DNA of 64,000 nt from Acholeplasmataceae bacterium UBA5769 (GTDB lineage Bacteria > Bacillota_I > Bacilli_A > Acholeplasmatales > Acholeplasmataceae), in assembly GCA_002418725.1 (NCBI GenBank), contig DIER01000042.1, forward strand, positions 13,439-77,438, read 5' to 3'. The notes beneath the pieces were generated by a model. That model was not told the DNA's origin. It searched no databases and was given only the letters and a program-made list of their open reading frames with translations. Of the stretch, positions 24,799 to 33,739 are shown piece by piece. Position 1 is the first letter of the stretch. The number at the start of each line of letters is the position of its first letter. The position numbers and the translations under genes were made by a program.

Positions 24799-26484
24799 TT
24801 AATTTTTTAAATCCGTAATCACAGGAATCACGAGTGGTTTACGCTGTGTTAACTCAAATATTTTTTGATTCAGATGTTCGATGACTGCATTTTTTAAATT
24901 CAGTTCGTTGTACATCTTTTTGTTCAGTTCAGTTTGTGTGATGCGTTTGGCTTCATTAGCTAAGGATTGTGTAATCTCTTCGTTACCCTTCATGTAGATG
25001 AAACCTCTTGAAATAATGGTGGGTTCATTAATCAGTTTTTTAGAGGTCGAATTAATGGATAAAATGACTGCAAATAAGCCTTCTTCAGAAAGTAATTTGC
25101 GTTCTTTAATGACCGTGCTTCCGATATCACCAATGCCTGTGCCGTCGATATAGATTTCACCTGAAGTGACTTTGCCAGCTAAGCGAATGGTATCTTGAGT
25201 AAGTGCAGCGACATCACCGTTATCCATGATCAAAATGTTTTCAGGTTTAACGCCACAGTCTACAGCGAGTTCTTTATGTGTTTTCAGCATGCGGTGTTCA
25301 CCATGGATTGGGATAAACATTTTGGGTTTCACAAGACTTAAAACGAGTTTTAAATCGTGTTGAGCACCGTGCCCTGAGGTATGTGTATCCGCGAGTGGAC
25401 CATGTGTAATGACTTCAACATCTAATCTAAAGAGTTTATTGATGGTGCGATTGACACCCTCTTGATTACCTGGAATCGGTGAGGACGAGAAAATCACGGT
25501 ATCACCAGCCATCGCTTTCACTTGGCGGTGTGAACCATTCGCGATTCTGGAGAGTGCAGCAAGTGGTTCCCCTTGAGAACCTGTCACGATGATGGTCACT
25601 TCGTGTGCTTTTAAGCGGTTAAAACCATCTCCGGTTACAATCGTATCCTTAGGTGCTTTGATGTATCCTGTTTGCATACCAGCCTCAATCGCCCGTTCCA
25701 TTGAGCGACCAAATACAGCAACCTTGCGGTTATTCAATACGGAAGCCTCAATGATTTGTTGAATGCGGTACATGTTCGAAGCGAAGGTCGCGATAATGAT
25801 ACGTCCTTGAATGCGAGAGAAGAGTTCATTGATGGACTTCCCAATTTTAGAATCAGATTGAATAAGTTCATCACGTTCCGCGTTGGTTGAATCTGACATC
25901 ATACACAAGACACCTTCTGCACCAATCGCAGCGAGTTTCTCATATTCAGCACCAGGTCCAACAGGTGTAAAGTCAATTTTAAAGTCACCGGTATGAAACA
26001 AAATGCCTTGAGGTGTCCTAAAGACGATACCAAACATATCTGGAATCGAATGATTCATGCGAATAAATGATATTTCTACACCTTTAAATTGATATTTGTA
26101 ATAACTCTTGTATTCTTCGATTTTAGGAGGCTTAATATCTTGATGTTCCATGAGTTTATACTCAATGAGATCAATGGCAATACCAGCTGCATAAATTTTA
26201 GGAATGGTTACTTTCTTAAGTAGGTATGGAATACCTCCGATATGGTCTTCATGCGCATGTGTGATAAAAAGACCAACAATACGTTCTTGGTTTTCCAAAA
26301 GATACGTATAATCGGGAATAACATAATCGATACCAAGAAGATGTTCATCTGGAAACAGAATGCCTGCATCCACGATGAAGATCTGATCTTCAATCTCATA
26401 TATGTATGTATTTTTTCCAACTTCACCGAGTCCACCTAAAGCAAAAATGCCGAGTTCACCGGTTTTGAGTAATGGATTTTTCAT
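24799..26484 (-). CDS. rnj: Ribonuclease J
   Basis: A 561-residue metallo-beta-lactamase-fold nuclease. The zinc motif is HAHEDHIGG (His76, His78, Asp80, His81), with HTGDFKID, the beta-CASP block and SGHG / IPIHGEHRML further on, and the C-terminal RNase J domain. It has both endonuclease and 5'-3' exonuclease activity and is a central mRNA decay enzyme in Bacillota. The ribosome binding site on the minus strand is AGGAGGG. It is divergent from the HAD phosphatase gene across a 101-nt gap. Confidence 0.96.
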   Translation of the reverse strand: MKNPLLKTGELGIFALGGLGEVGKNTYIYEIEDQIFIVDAGILFPDEHLLGIDYVIPDYTYLLENQERIVGLFITHAHEDHIGGIPYLLKKVTIPKIYAAGIAIDLIEYKLMEHQDIKPPKIEEYKSYYKYQFKGVEISFIRMNHSIPDMFGIVFRTPQGILFHTGDFKIDFTPVGPGAEYEKLAAIGAEGVLCMMSDSTNAERDELIQSDSKIGKSINELFSRIQGRIIIATFASNMYRIQQIIEASVLNNRKVAVFGRSMERAIEAGMQTGYIKAPKDTIVTGDGFNRLKAHEVTIIVTGSQGEPLAALSRIANGSHRQVKAMAGDTVIFSSSPIPGNQEGVNRTINKLFRLDVEVITHGPLADTHTSGHGAQHDLKLVLSLVKPKMFIPIHGEHRMLKTHKELAVDCGVKPENILIMDNGDVAALTQDTIRLAGKVTSGEIYIDGTGIGDIGSTVIKERKLLSEEGLFAVILSINSTSKKLINEPTIISRGFIYMKGNEEITQSLANEAKRITQTELNKKMYNELNLKNAVIEHLNQKIFELTQRKPLVIPVITDLKN

Positions 26485-26585
26485 AAAAACCCTCCTGCAG
26501 CGAATATTACAGTACTATTGTATAATAAAACGTCATCAATTGGTAGTGGAAAGCATAATATGTTATAATTATTTTGAGGTGGATG

Positions 26586-27362
26586 ATGAGAACAATTATC
26601 TTTTTTGATGTCGATAACACCATGTATAACAACACAACCGGAGCAATCCCCAACCAAACACGAAAGCTCCTTTTTGAACTTTCAAAACGTGAAGATGTCG
26701 TTTTAGGGCTAGCTACAGGACGTGGCATGACCAAATTAAGCATTATTCAAGATGTGATTCATCTCTTCACCTATAAGGTTTTAGTGAATGGAGCGTATGT
26801 ATTAAAGCATAACGATGTCATCTTTGATGACCCTATCGCAAAAGAAGATCTTTATGAAGTTCTTCAGTTGATTGAAGGAAGTCCTCTTACCATCGGTATG
26901 GTGGGTATCGAGGATGAAGCGGTAAACCGTTTAAGCGAAACCGTTCAAAACGGGATGAAAGCACTCAGAGGGCTATCCCCTAAGGTTGATCCCAACTTTC
27001 ATCATGAACATCCAATCTATCAGCTATGGATGTTTGCAGATCAGGAACAATCCATCTTAGATATGGCAAAGAAGATGCCCAAATTCCGTGTTTATCCTTG
27101 GCACCATGGTGGTGCAGACTTTGTATATCCAGAAATCAATAAATCTTTTGGGATTAAAAAAGCACTTGAAAAAGAGACAGATTACAGATTAATTTGTGTG
27201 GGTGATGGTGCAAACGATATTCAAATGATTGAAATGGCTGATATTGGTATCGCCATGAATAACACCAGATTTACCGAATTAAAAGAAAAAGCCGATCATG
27301 TAGCGCCACATATCATGGAAGATCAGCTTTACGATTTCTTTAAATCGTTGGGTCTAATTTAG
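26586..27362 (+). CDS. Cof-type HAD phosphatase
   Basis: A 258-residue haloacid-dehalogenase hydrolase with motif I DVDNT near the N-terminus (nucleophile and acid aspartates), LATGRG as motif II, and GDGANDIQMIEMADIGIAM as motif IV. The cap domain is of the Cof (C2b) class, typical of sugar-phosphate or nucleotide phosphatases. ATG 26586 is chosen because GAGGTGG precedes it; the in-frame TTG and ATG upstream lie in the ribosome binding site. An extended -10 TGtTATAAT ends 17 nt before the start. The 3' end overlaps the convergent coaD gene by 23 nt. Confidence 0.88.
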   Translation: MRTIIFFDVDNTMYNNTTGAIPNQTRKLLFELSKREDVVLGLATGRGMTKLSIIQDVIHLFTYKVLVNGAYVLKHNDVIFDDPIAKEDLYEVLQLIEGSPLTIGMVGIEDEAVNRLSETVQNGMKALRGLSPKVDPNFHHEHPIYQLWMFADQEQSILDMAKKMPKFRVYPWHHGGADFVYPEINKSFGIKKALEKETDYRLICVGDGANDIQMIEMADIGIAMNNTRFTELKEKADHVAPHIMEDQLYDFFKSLGLI

Positions 27363-27837
27363 GTCTTAAACGATCTTGAACATCTTTAATGATTTCTTTC
27401 GGCACATAAGGTGAGATGTCTGCGTGATGCACGACCAGTTCCTTAATTGCTGAAGAGGATACAAAATGGTTTCTTGAAGATGGAAATAAAATAATGGTTT
27501 CAATGTTTCGGTTTAAATTGCGATTAAATTGATAAAGCATGTATTCATTCTCATAATCCGCAATGTTTCTTAGGCCACGAATCATCAAATCAATCTCGTT
27601 TTTCTGCGCATAGCGCACAACAAGATCTGAGGTTGATGTGACGACCAAGTTTGGCATGTCTTCTGTGACACGTTTAATCATTTGAATGCGTTCTTCGGTA
27701 GTGAAAGTAGGTGACTTCTTGTAATTATCTGCAACAACGACATGAAGTTCATCCACAAAGCGTGATGCACGTTTAATAATGTCTAGATGTCCAATCGTTA
27801 ATGGATCAAAGGTACCCGGATATACAGCTTTTTTCAT
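27340..27837 (-). CDS. coaD: Phosphopantetheine adenylyltransferase
   Basis: A 165-residue enzyme for the penultimate step of coenzyme A synthesis. It has YPGTFDPLTIGHLDII (nucleotidyltransferase TxGH, residues 14-17), IRGLRN, and the late SSSAIKELV motif. ATG 27837 matches the family N-terminus, with ACGAGGT upstream on the minus strand; the longer frame would be unusual. It overlaps the convergent HAD gene by 23 nt. Confidence 0.97.
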   Translation of the reverse strand: MKKAVYPGTFDPLTIGHLDIIKRASRFVDELHVVVADNYKKSPTFTTEERIQMIKRVTEDMPNLVVTSTSDLVVRYAQKNEIDLMIRGLRNIADYENEYMLYQFNRNLNRNIETIILFPSSRNHFVSSSAIKELVVHHADISPYVPKEIIKDVQDRLRPKLDPTI

Positions 27838-27904
27838 AGTTTTACCTCGTTTCAATTTAAGTATAACATGACTTATAGCAACAATTTCAAAGGAGAAAAT
27901 AAAA

Positions 27905-28303
27905 ATGAATGTTTTTCGTAAAAGTCTGCTTGTCCAATTATTACTCTTTATTGTCTTTATATTGATGGGAGGATACACGATTTTAGAATTTTATCTTCGT
28001 GCAAGTTACCCATGGATCGGTTACATTTTACTTGGTGTACTGCTCTTGATTGGAGCACTTGGTTTTTATCTCTTCAAACGAGACGATAAACGTGTCTGCA
28101 TCATCACTGAAAAAGAAATGAGTACCATTCGTTTCTTACTGTATGGATATTTTATTGTCTACGTCATTGAAATGATTTTACCATCGATCATCAAGACGAT
28201 TAATCTTGAAGTCTTAACGATTGTTACAGGCATTTTATTGATTGCGATTGCATCCGTTGGAACGGTGATTCAACTTAACATTTTAAAATCAGCCAAAAAA
28301 TGA
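27905..28303 (+). CDS. Four-helix membrane protein, unknown function
   Basis: A 132-residue protein with four predicted transmembrane helices: about residues 8-30, 36-55, 77-97 and 105-125. A short charged loop (KRDDKRVCIITEKEMST) lies between helices 2 and 3. No recognised family motif is visible. It has an AAGGAGA ribosome binding site and is followed after 13 nt by an aldo/keto reductase, so the two are probably cotranscribed. It is divergent from coaD. Confidence 0.7.
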   Translation: MNVFRKSLLVQLLLFIVFILMGGYTILEFYLRASYPWIGYILLGVLLLIGALGFYLFKRDDKRVCIITEKEMSTIRFLLYGYFIVYVIEMILPSIIKTINLEVLTIVTGILLIAIASVGTVIQLNILKSAKK

Positions 28304-28316
28304 AAAGGAGAAATCT

Positions 28317-29147
28317 ATGAAAACGATTCAAGAGGTATACGTTTTAAAAAATGGTGTCAAGATGCCTAAAGTGGGCTTTGGCACATGGCAGATTCCAGAA
28401 GGCGACGTTTGTTATAATTCAGTTTCACAGGCGTTAAAACACGGCTATAGACACATCGATACAGCGGCAGCTTATCGCAATGAAAAGTCTGTCGGAAAAG
28501 CCATCAAAGATTCTGGTATTCCAAGAGATCAAGTGTTTGTCACATCGAAATTACAATCTCATATCAAAACATATCAAGAAACGCTCGATGCCTTTGAGCA
28601 AACCATGAAAGAACTGGATATGGATTATCTAGATCTATATTTAATTCATGCACCATGGCCATGGAATGAAATTGGTAAAGATTGCAGTGAAGGTAATGTT
28701 CAAGCCTACAAGGCGATGGAAAAGCTTTACCGTGATGGTCGTATTAGAGCCATTGGCGTTTCCAATTTTTCACCGAGTGATTTAGACAATATTTTAAAAC
28801 ATTGCGAAATCATCCCCCATGTCAACCAAATCGCATTCTTCATTGGTAACAACCAAGAAGAAACCAAAACGTACTGCGATGCCAAAGGAATTTTAGTTGA
28901 AGCTTATTCGCCACTGGCGATTGGTTATGCACTTTCGAATGACAAAATCATCGACATGGCTAAATCCTATCAGGTCACACCCGCACAACTTTGTATTCGT
29001 TACTGCATTGAAAAAGGTACTGCACCACTTCCTAAATCAACTCATGAATCAAGAATCATTGAAAATACAGGTCTTGATTTTAAGATGAAAGAAGAAGATG
29101 TCTTATCCTTGGATGCCATTAAAGATGATCCAAGACGTTGGAATTAA
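28317..29147 (+). CDS. Aldo/keto reductase
   Basis: A 276-residue NADPH-dependent oxidoreductase of the AKR5/YvgN-like group. The catalytic tetrad is Asp48, Tyr53, Lys78 and His111 (HIDTAAAYRNE, VTSKL, LIHAPWPW). The cofactor site KSTHESRIIENT is close to the C-terminus. Such enzymes reduce small aldehydes such as methylglyoxal; the natural substrate is not shown. AAAAGGAGAAA precedes the ATG. A terminator follows. Confidence 0.93.
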   Translation: MKTIQEVYVLKNGVKMPKVGFGTWQIPEGDVCYNSVSQALKHGYRHIDTAAAYRNEKSVGKAIKDSGIPRDQVFVTSKLQSHIKTYQETLDAFEQTMKELDMDYLDLYLIHAPWPWNEIGKDCSEGNVQAYKAMEKLYRDGRIRAIGVSNFSPSDLDNILKHCEIIPHVNQIAFFIGNNQEETKTYCDAKGILVEAYSPLAIGYALSNDKIIDMAKSYQVTPAQLCIRYCIEKGTAPLPKSTHESRIIENTGLDFKMKEEDVLSLDAIKDDPRRWN

Positions 29148-29161
29148 ATCAAATCTAAATG

Positions 29162-29201
29162 AAAAAAATGCTAAGTCTCAGTGGACCTAGCATTTTCTTT
29201 A
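29162..29201. terminator. Bidirectional terminator between the reductase and zur
   Basis: Stem AAAATGCTA / TAGCATTTT with an imperfect inner AGTC/GACC pairing; A-run on the left and TTTTCTTT on the right serve both convergent transcripts. Confidence 0.8.
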
Positions 29202-29203
29202 TG

Positions 29204-29581
29204 TTATAGATTTAATTCTTTTTGACAGGATTCACAATACCCATAAACGGTCATATCGTGATGTGTGATCTTGAAATGATGGTCTTTAGCAACACTTTCA
29301 GCAATATCATCCAAATGACAATCCATTTCATACATTTTTTGACAGTGAATGCAAATCATGTAGTGGTGATGATCTTGATGGGTCATATAATAATAAGACG
29401 TGTTTTTCATGGTGCTTTTTGAAACTAAACCTTCAACAAAAAAAGTATCTAGCGTTCGATATACGGTGGATAAATTCATAGTGTGATCTGGAAGATCTGC
29501 TAAAATCATCTCAGCACTTTTAGGCATATGAGATTTCTTCAGTAAAGTTAAAATCATCTTTCGTTGATTAGTCATGCGCAT
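29204..29581 (-). CDS. zur: Fur-family metalloregulator, probably Zur
   Basis: A 125-residue Fur-type repressor. The winged helix is at the N-terminus (MTNQRKMILTLLKKS…, NLSTVYRTLDTF recognition helix). The dimer domain has a His-rich segment (HQDHHHYMICIHC) and two CxxC pairs, CIHC and CESC, that hold the structural zinc. It is the last gene of the znuACB operon, and two Fur-type palindromes lie at the operon promoter, so zinc-dependent autoregulation is the natural reading. The start follows GGAGGAAATAACC on the minus strand. PerR or Fur function cannot be excluded from sequence alone. Confidence 0.88.
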   Translation of the reverse strand: MRMTNQRKMILTLLKKSHMPKSAEMILADLPDHTMNLSTVYRTLDTFFVEGLVSKSTMKNTSYYYMTHQDHHHYMICIHCQKMYEMDCHLDDIAESVAKDHHFKITHHDMTVYGYCESCQKELNL

Positions 29582-29583
29582 GG

Positions 29584-30390
29584 TTATTTCCTCCAAAGGG
29601 GTTTAAGTCCTAATAAAACCAAGAAAACAAGCGTATAAAGGACAACTATGGTCGAACCAACAGGGATTTCAAGTGGGTGAGCCACAAAAATTCCAGCAAC
29701 AACGATGAAAACAGAAGACAAGACACCAAGAAGTAAGGTGTTTTTAAAACTTTTCGTCATCTGACTTGAAATCACAGAAGGGAAGACGACTAAAGCGGAA
29801 ATCAATAACGTTCCAATCGTTCGAACACCAATCACAATGAAAAATGCTGTAAGTCCTGAAAGCATATAACCAAGGAGTTGAACTTTGATTTTACTAAACT
29901 TCGCATAATTTAAATCATAGGTCATCGTAAACAGTTTACGATAAAAGCTAAGTACAAATAACCCAATAAGTAAGGTAATTAAAAGTGATAACATCATCTC
30001 GGTGGTGGTTGCAGTAAACATGTTACCAACGAGCATACTTTCAATCGAGATATTGAAACCTTGCCCCTTTTTAACAATGATTAAACCAATAGCAAAGGAT
30101 ATCGATGAAACGAGTCCTATCGCAGCATCACCATTAATCGTTTTGGTCGTTGACAAATATTTAATCAATAAAGATGCAAGCATGACAAATGGAATAGCAA
30201 TCCATAATGCTTCACCAGAAAGAAGAATACCTAAAATAATACCAGCAAAACTCACATGTGCTAATCCGTCAGCAATCATCGCTTGTTGGTTAAGCACCAA
30301 GAAAGGTGAGAGGAGTGCTGCAGATAAAGCAAGTGCAACACCAATCACGAGTGCTTGCTGTATAAAACCATAACTTAGAAAATCAAGCAT
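29584..30390 (-). CDS. znuB: Zinc ABC transporter permease
   Basis: A 268-residue ABC-3 family permease with about eight transmembrane helices and the motifs QQALVIGVALALSAALLSPFLVL, QAMIADGLAHVSFAGIILG and IGTLLISALVVFPSVI, all characteristic of ZnuB/AdcB/MntB. ATG 30390 is chosen because AGGGGG precedes it; the gene overlaps the end of znuC by 8 nt. Zinc rather than manganese is inferred from the His-rich binding protein and the regulator in the same operon. Confidence 0.92.
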   Translation of the reverse strand: MLDFLSYGFIQQALVIGVALALSAALLSPFLVLNQQAMIADGLAHVSFAGIILGILLSGEALWIAIPFVMLASLLIKYLSTTKTINGDAAIGLVSSISFAIGLIIVKKGQGFNISIESMLVGNMFTATTTEMMLSLLITLLIGLFVLSFYRKLFTMTYDLNYAKFSKIKVQLLGYMLSGLTAFFIVIGVRTIGTLLISALVVFPSVISSQMTKSFKNTLLLGVLSSVFIVVAGIFVAHPLEIPVGSTIVVLYTLVFLVLLGLKPLWRK

Positions 30391-31051
30391 GATGATGCCC
30401 CCTATGTTCAAACTCATGGAAATCATGGTATTTACCAAAAAACTTAATGGTTTGATCGACATACATCACGTAGCAGTTTTCAGTAACCGCATCTGTTAAG
30501 TCGTGCGTGACATGAACGATGGTAGCCTTTGTTTTGTGTTGGATTTCGTCGAGAAGAAAATAAAACTTTTCTCGAAATGACGGATCTAAAGCAGACGTGG
30601 GTTCATCTAAAATGAGAAGATCGGGATTGGCGATGAGTGCTCTAATCAAAAAGACACGTTGCTGCTGTCCACCTGAAAGATGAGCCATCGATTCATTGAA
30701 AAGATGAGAAATTTCCATTTTAGCTAACCACTCTTGAATCAACGTGCATTCTTCTTTGGTGGGTTTTAAGCGTTGCTTACGAAATCCAGAATAAATCACT
30801 TCACGCACCGTCATGGGCATGTTTGTTTTGGTGTTAAGCTTTTGAGGGAGATAACCCATGTGTTCAGCATTGATGTTGATGGTACCTGCAGATGCTTTAA
30901 GTAAGCCAACAAGTGTTTTAACAAGCGTTGTTTTTCCGCTACCATTTGGTCCAACAATATGCAAGACTTCACCTTTTTTCAGATGAAAACTGACATTGCT
31001 TAACGCTTGAAATTTTCCAAAGGATACGCTGACATTTTCATATTTAACCAT
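30383..31051 (-). CDS. znuC: Zinc ABC transporter ATPase
   Basis: A 222-residue ABC ATPase: Walker A GPNGSGKTT, signature LSGGQQQRVFLIRAL, Walker [13 protein letters not shown], and switch His VTHDL. Its C-terminus is histidine-rich (HEFEHRGHHHA), which could bind zinc near the cytoplasmic side. It starts 3 nt after the znuA stop and overlaps znuB; its own ribosome binding site is poor, so coupling to znuA translation is likely. Confidence 0.94.
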   Translation of the reverse strand: MVKYENVSVSFGKFQALSNVSFHLKKGEVLHIVGPNGSGKTTLVKTLVGLLKASAGTININAEHMGYLPQKLNTKTNMPMTVREVIYSGFRKQRLKPTKEECTLIQEWLAKMEISHLFNESMAHLSGGQQQRVFLIRALIANPDLLILDEPTSALDPSFREKFYFLLDEIQHKTKATIVHVTHDLTDAVTENCYVMYVDQTIKFFGKYHDFHEFEHRGHHHA

Positions 31052-31054
31052 GAG

Positions 31055-31996
31055 TTAATTGAGTGCCTGTTTGATATAATCGATGTTTCTTTCGAGTAGA
31101 TCGATGTAACGGACACCTTCCTCCAATTCTGTTTTTGTGACATTATGGTAGGCATGTAGTTCTAAAATGACTAAATTGTAATTTTGTTTAGCAAGTTCGT
31201 TTTTAATCTGAATGGCAGCTTTAGGTTCTGCCAACTCTTCAACAAAGAGAATGTGAATGTTTGCTTGTTTCACGGCATTGGTGAAAGCAATAAGTTCAGC
31301 ACTAGTTAAATCCGCATCTGGTTTGAAACTTTCAAAAAGTGATTCAATATGCAAGTGATAGCGTGCCCCAAACAACCCTAAGGCATTGTGACCTGCAAAG
31401 AAGATGTCACGATCAACGTAGCCGTTTTGGATATAAAGATCAAAGGATTCATGAAGCTCATGCAGTTCTTCATGGTAAGCTTCCGCATTGTCTCTATAAA
31501 AAGCTTCATTTTCAGGGTCTATCTGAACAATCTGTTCTAAAATAGCATCAAGCAATTGCATAGCAACGACAGGATCTACCCAGAAATGAAGTTCATCATC
31601 GTGATCGTGGTCATCATCTTCTAAAGGTGTGTAGGCTAAAGCGTGTGCATGATGATGTTCTTCTAATGCATAATGTTCTGATAAATTCATGACAACCGTA
31701 TCTTTTCCTGCAAGGGTAGAAACGTCTTTAATCCATGTATCAATCTCAAAACTTGTAAAGATAAAAAGCTTTGCGTTTTTAATCGCGACCATATCTTTTG
31801 ATGTTGCTTCATAAGCATGCACTTCAACACCGGGTGGGACAAGTAAACTCACCGTCATTTTGTCACCGACAATCTGTGATGCGAAATCGTATTGTGGAAA
31901 CATCGTGGTGACGATGTCTGCTCTTTTTGATGTGGTGCATGATGCTAAGATAATGAGTGAAGCCAATAATGTGATAAAGAATGCAATCTTTTTCAT
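31055..31996 (-). CDS. znuA: Zinc ABC transporter substrate-binding lipoprotein
   Basis: A 313-residue cluster A-I metal-binding protein. It begins with a lipoprotein signal and lipobox LASC (Cys20). A His/Asp-rich loop (EEHHHAHAL … DDDHDHDDELHFWVDP, about residues 113-140) is the mark of zinc-specific members. Metal-ligand histidines are also present in EVHAYEA and AGHNALGLFGARYHL. It captures zinc at the cell surface for ZnuBC. The operon promoter upstream carries two Zur-type boxes. Confidence 0.95.
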   Translation of the reverse strand: MKKIAFFITLLASLIILASCTTSKRADIVTTMFPQYDFASQIVGDKMTVSLLVPPGVEVHAYEATSKDMVAIKNAKLFIFTSFEIDTWIKDVSTLAGKDTVVMNLSEHYALEEHHHAHALAYTPLEDDDHDHDDELHFWVDPVVAMQLLDAILEQIVQIDPENEAFYRDNAEAYHEELHELHESFDLYIQNGYVDRDIFFAGHNALGLFGARYHLHIESLFESFKPDADLTSAELIAFTNAVKQANIHILFVEELAEPKAAIQIKNELAKQNYNLVILELHAYHNVTKTELEEGVRYIDLLERNIDYIKQALN

Positions 31997-32011
31997 GTGA
32001 AAACTCCTTTG

Positions 32012-32069
32012 TGCAAATGATTTGCATTTACATTATAGCACACCAAGGTTTACTTGCAAGTGATTTGCA
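32012..32069 (-). promoter_or_regulatory. znuACB-zur promoter with two Zur/Fur-type boxes
   Basis: A perfect 7-1-7 palindrome TGCAAATGATTTGCA lies at 32012-32026, and a second copy with one mismatch, TGCAAGTGATTTGCA, at 32055-32069. On the minus strand a TATAAT -10 lies between them (32032-32037). TTGCAA at 32054-32059, inside the distal box, can serve as -35 with a 16-nt spacer. One box therefore covers the -35 and the other the start point, a typical repression layout; repression by zinc-loaded Zur is inferred. Confidence 0.8.
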
Positions 32070-32162
32070 AAAAGAAAACGATAAAGTGCATAAAAAATGG
32101 GTTAAATAGACAGCATTCATTGAACAATAAAGAAAAATATGCTAAAATGCTAATGAGAACTA

Positions 32163-32188
32163 GAGTGGGATGATGATTTCCACTCATT
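32163..32188 (+). promoter_or_regulatory. Leader hairpin ahead of rimP
   Basis: GAGTGG (32163-32168) and CCACTC (32180-32185) can pair, followed by ATTTTATT, 18 nt upstream of the rimP start. It resembles a weak attenuator in the leader of the nusA operon; function is inference. Confidence 0.4.
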
Positions 32189-32202
32189 TTATTGAGGTCC
32201 AT

Positions 32203-32643
32203 ATGAATTTAGAAAAATTGAAAGAAAAATTAATACCAATCCTAGCGAAAAAAGATTTAGCGGTTTACTCGATTCGTACGAAACGTGAATACGGCGAAAA
32301 AATCGTGGAAATCTTAATTGATACAGAATTGATGGATATCGATGAATTAGAAAAGATTCATCTTGAATTTCAGGAGTCCTTAGATGAGGATGATCTTGAT
32401 CCTGATTATTTCTTAGAGTTATCCTCGTTAGGTGTTGAAAGACCTTTGAAAACCATTGAGGAAATGACGAAAGCGGTTGGAAGATATATCTATTTAGAAT
32501 CACCAAAGTATAAAGGTTATGGGAGCCTCATCACCTTTGAAAATGAGATTATAACGTTAGAAGTCAATGACAAAGGTCGTATGAAGAAAATTGAAATCAA
32601 GTTTGATGATGCACGTAAAGCGCGCACAGCCATCAAGTTTTAG
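32203..32643 (+). CDS. rimP: Ribosome maturation factor RimP
   Basis: A 146-residue protein needed for late 30S maturation. It carries the signature ELSSLGVERPLK in the middle, and an N-terminal alpha/beta domain followed by an SH3-like domain. ATG 32203 follows TTGAGGTCC; a longer frame begins inside the leader hairpin. It is the first gene of the rimP-nusA-ylxR-ylxQ-infB-rbfA operon. Confidence 0.93.
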   Translation: MNLEKLKEKLIPILAKKDLAVYSIRTKREYGEKIVEILIDTELMDIDELEKIHLEFQESLDEDDLDPDYFLELSSLGVERPLKTIEEMTKAVGRYIYLESPKYKGYGSLITFENEIITLEVNDKGRMKKIEIKFDDARKARTAIKF

Positions 32644-32652
32644 GAGGATATC

Positions 32653-33723
32653 ATGATTAGTAAAGAGTTTTTCAAAAATATCGATTTGGTCGCTGAAGAA
32701 AGAGAATTAAGCCACGAACAAGTGGTTGAAGCTTTCGTTCAGGGCATGATTGCTGGCTGTAAAAAAGCACACGATGTACGTTCTTGCCGCGTTGAGATTA
32801 AAGAAGACAAAAATGAAATCAACGTCTTCAAACAACATCTCGTTGTGGAAGAATATTCCATGGACGCTGATAAGAACTATCAACAAATGCTTTTAGAAGA
32901 AGCCAAAGAGATTAATCCTAGAATTAAGGTTGGAGACATCCTTGAACAAAAGATTGATCCCAAAGATTTTGGTCACTTTGCTGTGCGTGATTTCAAGAGC
33001 CGTTTAAATGAAACGCTCATCACCATGCAAAAAGAAAATCTTTACAAGCACTTTAAGAAGTTTGAACATGAAATGATTGCAGCACGTGTCATCGATGTCA
33101 CAGATGAACATTACCGTCTAGACATTGGTAAAGATTTGACAACGTTACTTCCTAAAAAAGAAGCACTTCCCAAAGATAACTTCCATGTAGGAGATTATGT
33201 CAGAGTCTATGTCTCCGATGTTGAAATGAAGACCAAATGGCCTAAAGTGTTTGTCAGTCGTTCACATCCTTCACTCATTATTCGTTTACTTGAAAGTTTT
33301 ATTCCAGAAATCAAAGATGGTGTCATCGAAGTCATGGGGATTTCACGTGACCCAGGTGATCGCTCGAAGATTGGTGTGAAATCCAATGATCCTAAAGTGG
33401 ATCCTATCGGTGCATGTGTTGGTGAAGGTGGGTCTCGTATTCGTGAAATCGTGAAGGCACTCTCGGATGAAAAAATTGATCTCTTCCGTTGGAGTGACAA
33501 CGAAAAAGAATTGATTGCGAACGCTTTACAACCTGCTGAAGTGATTGCAGTCACACGTGTGAATCCAAAAGAAAAGAATGCCCTTGCAATTGTTCCAGAC
33601 AATCAATTGTCACTTGCGATTGGTAAGCTAGGTCAAAATGTTAAGCTTGCTGTTCAAGCTTGTGGCTGGAGCATTGACATCAAGTCTGAAACCATGGCAC
33701 AAGGTGAAGGTATCCTTTATTAA
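32653..33723 (+). CDS. nusA: Transcription termination/antitermination factor NusA
   Basis: A 356-residue protein with the N-terminal RNA-polymerase-binding domain, an S1 domain (about 130-200) and tandem KH domains (KSNDPKVDPIGACVGEGGSRIREIVKAL and LAIVPDNQLSLAIGKLGQNVKLA). It stops after the KH domains, lacking the acidic repeats of proteobacterial NusA, as is usual in Bacillota. It binds the elongating polymerase and affects pausing and termination. TTAGGAGGATATC precedes the ATG. Confidence 0.97.
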   Translation: MISKEFFKNIDLVAEERELSHEQVVEAFVQGMIAGCKKAHDVRSCRVEIKEDKNEINVFKQHLVVEEYSMDADKNYQQMLLEEAKEINPRIKVGDILEQKIDPKDFGHFAVRDFKSRLNETLITMQKENLYKHFKKFEHEMIAARVIDVTDEHYRLDIGKDLTTLLPKKEALPKDNFHVGDYVRVYVSDVEMKTKWPKVFVSRSHPSLIIRLLESFIPEIKDGVIEVMGISRDPGDRSKIGVKSNDPKVDPIGACVGEGGSRIREIVKALSDEKIDLFRWSDNEKELIANALQPAEVIAVTRVNPKEKNALAIVPDNQLSLAIGKLGQNVKLAVQACGWSIDIKSETMAQGEGILY

Positions 33724-33739
33724 TTGAGGTGATGCTAAG

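Noticed and set aside
33207..33602. Minus-strand open frame of 131 codons opposite nusA
   Set aside because: It is antisense to the KH and S1 domains of nusA with no ribosome binding site or family match.
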